Shown here in pieces: positions 56,690 to 64,000 of a stretch of 64,000 nt of DNA. The notes beneath the pieces were generated by a model. The model was not told the DNA's origin, searched no databases, and worked only from the letters and a program-made list of their open reading frames with translations. This stretch comes from CALGKJ01 sp049322695 (GTDB taxonomy: Bacteria; Bacillota; Clostridia; Lutisporales; Lutisporaceae), in contig JBMORW010000057.1 in assembly GCA_049322695.1 (NCBI GenBank), forward strand, positions 98,170 to 162,169. Reading direction: 5' to 3'. The number at the start of each line of letters is the position of its first letter. Position 1 is the first letter of the stretch. Position numbers and translations under genes: made by a program.

Positions 56690-56742
56690 AGATGTAATTC
56701 AAAATTTGAAGATTTAACAAGAAAGGTGGTTTTGATTTAAAT

Positions 56743-57315
56743 ATGTTTCAAAGCTTAAAAGATGCAGTAAAAGAGTTTTTGTCTTTGGAAAAACAATACT
56801 TTGTGCTTATCTTGCTCTTCATTTTGTCAGAAGCAAGAATTGACTCGGGAGAAACCTTTGAGATAGTATTAATGCCCATTAATAAAGTAGTAACTGCATT
56901 AATACCTGATAAATTGAACTCATCGATGCATTTATTTGATGTCGAATACATACATGCCTTTTCAAAGATACTGGTGTACGTGAGTACTGTGAGTTTGATT
57001 GCTTTTGCGGTAATATTATTAATTCAATTATTAGTTTGTGAAAAGCTGCTAAAGCTTCATGTCTCAATGAACGGTATTCAATATGCTGTGGATACTTTTA
57101 TCGGGAAACTCGCTGTTTCGTCGATTAATGCTTATCTGTTTATTTATCTTTTCAATAAAGCATTTGGAATATCAAGTAATCTGAAAATATATATGCCTGA
57201 CAATGACTTCACAAGAATAGGATTCTGGTTTTCATTAATCATAAGTGCTTTCATTTTATCAGGTCTTTTCATACATGGGATACCTAAGAAGCATAATAGG
57301 GCAGAAACAAATTGA
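56743..57315 (+). CDS. Small membrane protein of unknown function
   Basis: A 190-residue protein with about four hydrophobic segments (near 19-28, 77-97, 115-135 and 160-177) and short charged loops. It starts at ATG after AAAGGTGG. The C-terminus IHGIPKKHNRAETN is basic and probably cytoplasmic. I do not recognise a family. It is followed 40 bases later by a DUF5710 gene on the same strand, and the two may be co-transcribed. Confidence 0.65.
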   Translation: MFQSLKDAVKEFLSLEKQYFVLILLFILSEARIDSGETFEIVLMPINKVVTALIPDKLNSSMHLFDVEYIHAFSKILVYVSTVSLIAFAVILLIQLLVCEKLLKLHVSMNGIQYAVDTFIGKLAVSSINAYLFIYLFNKAFGISSNLKIYMPDNDFTRIGFWFSLIISAFILSGLFIHGIPKKHNRAETN

Positions 57316-57355
57316 TCAATCACAAGTAATATTCATTTTATAGGGGGAGATGTCT

Positions 57356-57997
57356 ATGTTAAAACTAAATGTTCCTTTCAGTAGAAAAGATGAAGCGAAA
57401 TCATTAGGTGCATATTGGGATATAGAACGTAAGACCTGGTATATCCCTAGAAGTAAATATTCTGATATTACGAAATTTAAGGATTGGATTAATATTGATT
57501 TTGGAGACATAATCATTGAGGTTCCATTATATTTAGCAGAATCTATGACACAGTGCTGGAAATGTAAAAAGCAAACTCGAGTAATAACGCTGGCTTGTCA
57601 TATTATCTATGACCTTGATACTGATGATAATAATCAGAAGATGCTTTATAAACAAGAATTAGGCTTTTCCTTCATATCAAACATTGAAAAACTTCCTAAT
57701 GATATACTTAACATTATGCAAAAGCATTCAGTCGACTACAAACAAGGCTATACCAAAGCTAGTGATACATCATACTTCAATAATCATTGCTCCAACTGCA
57801 ATTCTGTGCAGGGAGACTTCTTCTTACACGAAGAACCCGGTGGAACATTCTGCCCAGTTGAAGATGAAGAAATAAAAAAGATAACCCTTTATAAACTTGA
57901 TATAAATTATGATCTAATTGTGAGGGGTAGCTATAGCTGGGCGAATAACTCCGATGAAATATTTATACTTTCAAGTAAAAAAACTATAAGTGTTTAA
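57356..57997 (+). CDS. DUF5710-domain protein with zinc-binding cysteines
   Basis: A 213-residue soluble protein. The N-terminus LNVPFSRKDEAKSLGAYWD, with RKTWYIPRSK next, is a DUF5710 domain (about 1-45), a module found in plasmid and phage primases and related DNA proteins. Then two cysteine pairs occur, TQCWKCKKQT (about 62) and HCSNCNS (about 143), likely holding zinc. The second ATG (57356), six bases after GGGGGAG, is preferred over 57350. Function is unknown. Confidence 0.75.
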   Translation: MLKLNVPFSRKDEAKSLGAYWDIERKTWYIPRSKYSDITKFKDWINIDFGDIIIEVPLYLAESMTQCWKCKKQTRVITLACHIIYDLDTDDNNQKMLYKQELGFSFISNIEKLPNDILNIMQKHSVDYKQGYTKASDTSYFNNHCSNCNSVQGDFFLHEEPGGTFCPVEDEEIKKITLYKLDINYDLIVRGSYSWANNSDEIFILSSKKTISV

Positions 57998-58198
57998 CTT
58001 CCTCAGATTCTTTAAAGGCATAATACTTCTTTACCTCTGTCTCCTTATTTGAAGTGAAATATACAAAAGAATAACTACTATCCCTTTAACTGAAACAAAG
58101 CTTACTGATGGATTTTTATAGAATAATTCTTTTCAAGACATATTGACAATAATTCGCTTAATATTTTATCCTGTAAAAAAACAAAGGATGTGTATTAA

Positions 58199-58678
58199 AT
58201 GGATTTATTTGATATCTTTGATAAGATTATAAAAATCTTCTGGTCTATTGTAAAAAATCTTTTCCTATTTGTAGTATTCTATACTATTTTTGTTATATAC
58301 ACTATATTAGTGTGGAATGAAGTTGACAGCTATCCAATCATAAAAGTTATTAGAGATACTATAGTTACTTATAATGATTTGATGATCTTTACAATGGTAC
58401 TTGTAGCTCCTATATCACTGATTATTAATCTAATGGTATATGAACATCATGTAGTATCAGGCTCAGATAGGCAACATATAGCAATTAAGATGGCTTATTC
58501 AGCAAGAATACTAGAATATATAGCTATTATACTATTCATAATCACAACACCATTTTCGTTAAAGCTATATGGGGTTCAGTATATTGAAGTAATAGCGACA
58601 TTGGTTTACACATTTGCATCTATCTTATTGATTTCATGGAGTATAAAAAAAGTAAGTAAAAATAAAAGATGGTATTAG
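58199..58678 (+). CDS. Small membrane protein of unknown function
   Basis: A 159-residue protein with four hydrophobic helices (about 22-40, 60-80, 100-118 and 125-146) and a basic C-terminus (KKVSKNKRWY). ATG follows AAAGGATG. It resembles the membrane protein at 56743 in size and layout but not clearly in sequence. No family recognised. It lies in the accessory region between BREX and the IS21 cluster. Confidence 0.6.
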   Translation: MDLFDIFDKIIKIFWSIVKNLFLFVVFYTIFVIYTILVWNEVDSYPIIKVIRDTIVTYNDLMIFTMVLVAPISLIINLMVYEHHVVSGSDRQHIAIKMAYSARILEYIAIILFIITTPFSLKLYGVQYIEVIATLVYTFASILLISWSIKKVSKNKRWY

Positions 58679-58865
58679 GGATAATAGATGTCAGGGAAAG
58701 CTCAGAAAAAGTCCTTGTTTAAATAATCATGATCAAGTGTTTTGTTAAACAAAGCACTAGAATTCGCTTTAATGGGTTTTTATCACTGCTATAAAGATTT
58801 AGCATTCATCAAAATAGAGAATTTTTAAAGCTTGTTGACTATTTCGCAGACTCCCAGTCACCAAA

Positions 58866-59110
58866 TTTATCAAATTATCAGTAGCAGAGAAAGAGGGCAG
58901 TATTGTGCTGCCGAACAATCACCTACGATTTCTTACACCGCCCTCGTCGACCACAAGGGTCTCTTCGCATTCGGCTAAAAACACCCATCAAGGGTGTTTT
59001 TAACGCCGAATGCCCTTCGTGTGCCGAACGGATAGATTCGTACGAATCCATCTCTCCGAGTACTAGTGCAAACAAAAAAGCACCGGTTTTTTATCGGAGC
59101 TTCTATTGTG
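58866..59110. other. Palindrome-rich, GC-richer non-coding stretch
   Basis: A nested inverted repeat pairs GCATTCGGC (58966-58974) with GCCGAATGC (59004-59012), and inside it AAAAACACCC (58976-58985) with GGGTGTTTTT (58991-59000). A 14-base perfect palindrome ATTCGTACGAAT with flanking G/C lies near 59034-59047, and GGCAG/CTGCC forms a smaller hairpin near 58895. No convincing gene exists in 58679-59227. It may contain a strong terminator and a repeated intergenic unit. Confidence 0.5.
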
Positions 59111-59227
59111 AATGGTAAAATAAAATGGAGAAATTTCGGCAAACAAAAACGGAGAATAATTTCCAATTAATACAATAATACACCTAACTCTGATAGAATT
59201 GAATAGTCAATTTCATCAGAGGAGGAC

Positions 59228-60692
59228 ATGGATTTGAAGGGATGGAAAATGTTTGCTGAAATCAAGAAATACAAAGAGATGGGACTTAATAAGTCTCAGG
59301 TTGAAAGAAAACTAGGTATCAATTACAAGTCTGTTGATAAGTACTGGGATATGAGCCACGAAGAGTATGCTTCCCTTTTCCAGAAGTCAAAATCAAGAAA
59401 GAAGAAGCTTAAGAAATATGAAGCTATCATCCTTGATTGGCTCAAGGAATATAGTGATATATCTGCAGCTCAGATAAATGATTGGATTAAGGGAAAATAC
59501 AATGACTCCACCATTAAGGACAGGACGCTTAGAGACTTCATTCAGAAATTAAGGGAAAAACATAAGATACCAAAGCAAATTACCACCAGGCAGTACGAAG
59601 CTGTCGAAGAACTACCTATGGGATATTAGGCTCAAGTGGATATGGGGCAGATCTGGATGAAAAGATACGATGGCACTAGTATCAAGGTATATTGTTTTGC
59701 TATGGTACTCTCAAATTCAAGACATAAGTTTGTGCATTGGTCAGACAAGCCCCTAACCACACTGACATTCATTGAAATGCATCGTAAGGCTTTTGAATTT
59801 TTCGGCGGCATGCCTAAGGAAATTGTGTATGATCAGGACCGAGTGCTGACTGTAAGCGAGAACCATGGAGATATAATATTTACCGAGGGCTTTGAAGTGT
59901 TTAGAAAGGCTATGAATTTCAAGGTAAGGCTCTGCAGAGGCTTTGACCCGGAGAGTAAAGGTAAGGTTGAAGCCGCTGTAAAGTATGTGAAAATCAACTT
60001 TGCAAGATACAGGATTTTTAAAAATCTAGAGATTCTAAATGATGAGGCATAAAATGGCTTGAGAGAACTGGAAATGCAAAGGTTCATGAGATAACCAAAA
60101 AAATACCGGCAGAAGTGTTAGCCCTTGAAAAACAACACTTACTGCCAGTCCCAGAAATGTTCATAACGAAACATTCTGATGATATATTAACCTATCCAGT
60201 CAGAAAAGACAATACCATAATGTACAAACAAAACAGATATATGTTACGCATCCGATATGTATTGATAAGGGCTGCTTGATAAAGATTATACATCCTGAAA
60301 GAGACATCAATACACCTTTAGATAAGATAGCAGAAAAAACCTTTACAGAACTGGGCAGCAGTGAAAATGCAAAGATTCTTCTAGAGAATATAAGACGCGA
60401 GAAATCAAGATATTTCAAAGATCAACTGGGAGTGATTTAAAGGTCTGTAGAAGGCTACAGTAATGAAATAATTAAGAAGGCATTGAGCTACTGCGTAGAA
60501 TGAAGCCTATGGAGTGCAACATCATTTAAAGATGTGCTTCAGTATCTTAAAGCTGAGAGCAAGGTAGTATCGAGAGATACTAAGGCAAATATTGATATTC
60601 CTTCAAAGTACAAAGGCTTAAAGCCTGAAATAAGGCACATCAGCGAATACATATATGCTTTGAAGGAGGATAAAACCAGATGGAAAAACTAA
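59228..60692 (+). pseudogene. istA: Decayed IS21-family transposase IstA
   Basis: The helix-turn-helix start (KMFAEIKKYKEMGLNKSQVERKLG) is followed by TAG at 59627 where homologues read on to AQVDMGQ, the first acidic residue of the DDE core. YDQDRV and GKVEAAVKYVK supply the other two. A TAA at 60050 and further frame changes break the C-terminal half (WLERTGNAKVHEITKK, then LQYLKAESKVVSRD and ALKEDKTRW to TAA 60692). The reading overlaps the istB start, the normal IS21 arrangement. The enzyme cannot be made. Confidence 0.85.
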
Positions 60693-60856
60693 CGCAGATA
60701 AAAGAATGTGCAAAGCTTCTAAACCTGACAAATCTAAAAAACTATGCAGATATATTCATAGAAAAGGCAGATATAAGTAATATGACATACCAAGACTTTC
60801 TGCTAAAGGTATTAGAAGAAGAACTAGAATTAAGGAGCAAAATGTTACTGGCATAA
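60680..60856 (+). pseudogene. istB: IstB N-terminal fragment
   Basis: The first 58 residues of an IstB helper ATPase (KLTQIKECAKLLNLTNLKNY and SNMTYQDFLLKVLEEE) start inside the end of the decayed istA. The gene is cut off before its Walker A motif, 16 bases from the left end of the next IS21 copy, whose insertion or a deletion probably removed the rest. Confidence 0.8.
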
Positions 60857-60958
60857 TTAAATTGACCATTTTGGGCGGAGAAAAATGAGCAGGTATTGTA
60901 TAATATTTGTTTGGTGGCTCCCCCCGAAAGGGGAAATTTTTTTATGTTGGAGGTAGCA

Positions 60959-62440
60959 ATGCAAACTACAATCAAGACGCTATACAAAAAGGGATTTAGT
61001 CAATCACATATTGCTAGAACCTTGGGCATTAGCAGAAACACCGTCAGAAAGGTCATATTAAGCGATGAAGGAGGTGAAAAACAACTTGTTAAAAAACCAC
61101 ATCCTTCTATGCTGGACGAGTATCGGGAATTCATTGAGATTCAATTAAATAAAGGATTATCGAGACAACGCATTTATCAAGATCTAATTCGAGAATTTAA
61201 CTACAAGGGGAGTTACACCGCAGTCAGAGATTATGCAAGAAAGATATTGCAGTCACCACCTAAATCCTACATGGTTCTCATAGCACTGCCAGGTGAGGAA
61301 GCACAAGTGGATTTTGGATATATTGGTACCATTAAGGTTAATGGCAAGCCAAGAAAAGCATGGGTGTTTGTCATGTCATTAAGTTATTCCTGATACATGT
61401 ATGCCACCATTGTGTTTGACCAGTCCGTCAAATCCTTTATTCAATCACATGTGGAAGCTTTTCACTTTTTCGGTGGAGTTCCGGAAACAGTTAAGATTGA
61501 TAATTTAAAAGCAGCTGTCATTGAGGCCGATTTCTATGAGCCAATTCTGCAGCGAACTTATGCAGCCTTTGCCGCACACTATGGATTTTATGCACAACCA
61601 TGTAGAGTCTATACTCCTACTGATAAGGGCAAGGTAGAGTCTAATGTCAAACATATTAAAGTCAACTGCTTTAAGGGTAGAGATTTTAATAATATTGAAG
61701 ATGCTAGAGACTTTTTAAAGAGATGGTTAGATGATATTGCAAATAAACGTATTCACGGAACAATTAAAAAAGTACCATTAGAACTGTTTGAAGAAGAGGA
61801 GAAGAGAAAATTGCTAAAACTTCCTTCAGAAGACTTTATCTTTTCTAAGACAGCTCGTGCAATAGTGAATCCTAATTGCCATATAGCCTATGGTGGCAAT
61901 TACTACTCTGTCCCTCATGGATTTGTTGGTTCAGAGGTGGACGTGCTTGAAATTAATAACTTAATCAAGGTATTTTGTAAGAACGAAGAAATAGCCCTCC
62001 ATAACCTCTGCCAAGGCTTGAAGGGCGAATACATAACAAATACATCACATTATCCTGAATCAAAGAATATTACATCTGAACAGATTTTGTCAAGACAAGA
62101 AATTGAAATGCAACAAATCGGACCTTATGCCTTGGAGTTCTTCCATGAATTCTGCAGGAAGGGTATAGTGGGCAAATATATACATCATAATATTTCCGGA
62201 GTTTTGGCACTTAGGAAAAAATATGATAACAGTATAATCGATTTAGCTTGTCGAAGAGCATTGTATTACAATTCAATCACCTATGGGACAGTCAAGAAGA
62301 TATGTGAACGTGGTTTGGTGATCCTGCCGGTTGATGATAAAAGAGCAGTTGATATCGTGAGTACTGATCTAACAGAAATCTCAAGAGACTTATCACAATA
62401 TGGACATATGACATCACTGGGGGTGATAGGACATGAATGA
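60959..62440 (+). pseudogene. istA: IS21 transposase IstA with in-frame TGA
   Basis: From ATG 60959 (GGAGG six bases upstream) a 493-residue IstA is open except for one TGA at 61391-61393. The N-terminal helix-turn-helix (GFSQSHIARTLGISRNTVRK) and DDE core are present: QVDFGYIG before the stop, then KIDNLKAAV and GKVESNVKHIK. The stop falls in SLSYS-stop-YMYATIV, where relatives have a residue such as Arg, so CGA to TGA is likely. The transposase is therefore inactive unless the codon is read through. Confidence 0.85.
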
Positions 62441-63263
62441 TGCACTACAGCTTAAACTAAAGAACCTCCGACTTTCAGGTGTTATCAAAACTGCTGATAT
62501 GAGAATAGAGCAGGCTATTCGTGAGAAGCTTTCATATCAGGAGTTCTTAGAAATTCTGATTAATGATGAACTGCTTAATCGAACTAACAATGGAAATCAT
62601 AAGAGACAGCAGAAAGCAAAATTCCCACAGCATAAAACAATGGAGGAGTTTAATTTCAGTTATCAGCCAAGTATCAATCGGCAGACTATTTACCACCTTG
62701 GTACATGTGAGTTTATACGCAAGAAAGAAAACATTGCATTTATTGGACCTCCAGGCACTGGAAAGACACATTTAGCTATCTCCATAGGAATAAAAGCAGT
62801 TACTCAGGGATATACAGTTCTGTTTGCCACTTTAAGTGATATGCTGGAAGACCTATACATGTCTCGTGCTGACAACTCATTTCAACAACGTATAAGGCGT
62901 TATTCACAGCCTGATCTACTGATTATTGACGAGTTAGGGCTTCGTAAATTAAATCAGACAAGTGTTGATGACTTCTATGAAGTGATTGCAAAGCGCTATG
63001 AACAGCGCTCTACCATAATTACATCAAACAAGACTTTTGAGGAATGGGGGAAAATCCTGTTTGATCCAGTATTGGCAACAGCGATTCTGGACAGATTTGT
63101 TCATCACTGTAATTTCATTGTTATCAATGGTGACAGTTACAGGATGAGGGAAAGAGAGGGGCTTGTTGCACCTTCGGGAAAACGTGGAAGACCTAAAAAA
63201 TCAGATTCTATTGAAGACTTACCTGATGCACAGTTAGGAACAGAAGAAGAATATTCAGATTAA
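62433..63263 (+). CDS. istB: IS21 helper ATPase IstB
   Basis: A 276-residue DnaC-like AAA+ ATPase that assembles on DNA and stimulates IstA. Walker A is IGPPGTGKTHLA (about 107-118), Walker B LLIIDELGLRKL (about 164-175), with the sensor STIITSNKTFEEWG. A basic C-terminal tail (GKRGRPKKSDS) follows. It is intact and overlaps the end of istA by eight bases, the usual IS21 translational coupling. Confidence 0.93.
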   Translation: MNDALQLKLKNLRLSGVIKTADMRIEQAIREKLSYQEFLEILINDELLNRTNNGNHKRQQKAKFPQHKTMEEFNFSYQPSINRQTIYHLGTCEFIRKKENIAFIGPPGTGKTHLAISIGIKAVTQGYTVLFATLSDMLEDLYMSRADNSFQQRIRRYSQPDLLIIDELGLRKLNQTSVDDFYEVIAKRYEQRSTIITSNKTFEEWGKILFDPVLATAILDRFVHHCNFIVINGDSYRMREREGLVAPSGKRGRPKKSDSIEDLPDAQLGTEEEYSD

Positions 63264-63289
63264 TACTATCCACCTAAAACAAAGTGAGA

Positions 63290-63925
63290 TCAGTTACTGC
63301 CAAAACTGTTCTCACTTTTCTGCCCATTATTATTTTGAACAAAAGGGTTACATACCTGCTCAATTTTCTCTGCCTTTTTTGCACATTTTTTATTGACAAC
63401 AACAAAGGAGTCCAAATCATAGACTCTCTCATCTCCATATAACCTCTTATGTCTGACAATAAGGTTGCAATCACTATCAAGGATTTCAACATCATAAGCT
63501 CCTGCCTTAATCATCACTTGAGTACCTGCTGCACTAGGGGAGGATGAATATATCCTAGTATCAAACTTAACTTTGCCATAGTTATCAGCCTTTGCGAATT
63601 CGTGTAAATATACTTCAAATGGAACTTCTGGAAGTTTAAAAAATTCCTTCTTATCTTCCTCAAACAGCTCCTTTATCAACCCAATACCCTTGTAATGCTT
63701 TCTTTCCATATCTCTGTCACAGCGATGCAGAAGTTCCTTGTTATACTCTCGTAAGTCCTTAAACTCCGGAACCGGCACAAAGAGATTCCGGCGATGGTAG
63801 CCTACCTTGTTTTCTACTGAACCTTTCTCATTCCCACTATTAGGATTGCAAAAGTTACTTTTAAATCCATAGTGTGTTTTTTGCAAGAGTTTTCTGTAAC
63901 GAAATGCAATGCAAAAGTGTAACAC
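63290..63925 (-). pseudogene. istA: Fragment of another IS21-type transposase, opposite strand
   Basis: An open frame with NFCNPNSGNEKGSVENKVGYHRR split as FCNPNSGNEKG and SVENKVGYHRR (the catalytic Glu region of IstA), then LFVPVPEFKDLREYNKELL and a DNA-binding C-terminal domain. The last ten residues come from the right end of the neighbouring IS, so the gene is cut by that insertion at about 63326. The N-terminal catalytic part is missing, and the sequence from 63926 to 64000 shows no continuation I can recognise. It belongs to a different IS21 subgroup from the intact copy. Confidence 0.75.
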
Positions 63926-64000
63926 CCCAAATTATATTTAGTTGTTAGATTGTTTCATTAATGAATGTCTTAATCGCCAGCTGTCACGACCAAATACTAT

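Larger units (their letters stand above)
60872..63326 (+). mobile_element. IS21-family insertion sequence, nearly complete
   Basis: The element spans about 2455 bases. Its ends are imperfect inverted repeats: the left begins TGGGCGGAGAAAAATGAG (60872), the right on the other strand TGGGCAGAAAAGTGAGA (63326). It carries istA and istB overlapping by eight bases. A C-rich/G-rich hairpin with a T run (60918-60942) precedes istA and may stop read-through from outside. A further inverted repeat (AAAGTGAGATCAGTT type) lies at the right end. Exact ends and target duplication are not certain. Confidence 0.75.

Noticed and set aside
58903..59118. 71-codon plus-strand frame in the palindromic stretch
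   Set aside because: It simply reads through the inverted repeats; no ribosome site and no protein-like pattern.
1..64000. CRISPR array
   Set aside because: No regularly spaced identical repeats with unique spacers were seen; the only short repeat arrays are the TGATGCA and TGTTATCA words.
1..64000. Genome-wide TAG recoding to explain the in-frame amber codons
   Set aside because: Several intact genes, including brxC, end naturally at TAG, and each interrupted gene has its own independent explanation as decay.

Overview
The window looks like a chromosomal segment of a low-GC, endospore-forming anaerobic Firmicute (class Clostridia). Supporting signs are the AT-rich sequence with strong GGAGG-type ribosome binding sites and frequent TTG/GTG starts, a YyaC-type sporulation protein, a YlmC/YmxH PRC-barrel protein, DUF438/DUF1858 proteins, copper-amine-oxidase-type 'stalk' domains on secreted proteins, and a PLP-dependent alanine/ornithine-racemase-family enzyme. 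The genus cannot be named from the sequence alone.

Positions 1-28 kb are mostly core or lifestyle genes. They are a cut-off secreted protein, a PAS-PAS-GGDEF-HD-GYP signalling protein, an MBOAT/DHHW pair for polymer O-acetylation, RecQ, a racemase, an isoprenylcysteine-methyltransferase-like membrane protein, a MerR regulator, a TetR/MMPL efflux operon with a readable promoter-operator, a DUF438/DUF1858 operon, YyaC, a lipoprotein, a GNAT enzyme, a TPR protein, an N-acetylmuramoyl-L-alanine amidase and a trypsin-like protease. Several genes here are broken: a TIG-domain surface protein with about six frameshifts (17.0-19.8 kb), a truncated alpha/beta hydrolase (23.6-24.0 kb) and a TIR-Sel1 gene (24.2-25.0 kb). 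A 43-codon gene at 28.77 kb encodes a tiny secreted peptide behind a leader with hairpins.

From 29 kb on the window is a defence and mobility region. First comes a restriction-modification operon with an HNH nuclease and two beta-class SPPY DNA methyltransferases (29.2-33.5 kb). Then three partial tRNA-Ser 3' ends at 34.25, 40.52 and 42.93 kb divide the DNA into tandem blocks. One block carries a MacB-type ABC transporter with a two-component system (34.7-40.4 kb). The second carries an AbiEi/AbiEii toxin-antitoxin pair whose toxin gene has an in-frame TAG (40.9-42.4 kb). The third begins at 42.93 kb and carries a BREX locus.

The BREX locus (43.4-55.9 kb, all on the minus strand) reads: ribbon-helix-helix regulator, BrxP (PAPS-reductase fold plus ferredoxin clusters), a 65-residue CxC/CxxC protein, BrxC, PglZ, a short BrxL, a small ADP-ribosyltransferase-like protein and a Schlafen/AlbA_2 ATP-binding protein. 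This matches BREX type 4, the type without a DNA methyltransferase. BrxL appears to start at a CTG overlapping the PglZ stop (CTGA), which ordinary gene callers would miss. The regulator is preceded by a promoter whose -10 box lies between two TGTCTGA repeats.

From 56 to 64 kb there is a broken GIY-YIG gene, two small membrane proteins and a DUF5710 protein of unknown role, a palindrome-rich non-coding stretch, and a nest of IS21-family elements: one decayed copy, one nearly intact copy with an opal codon in istA, and a fragment on the opposite strand.
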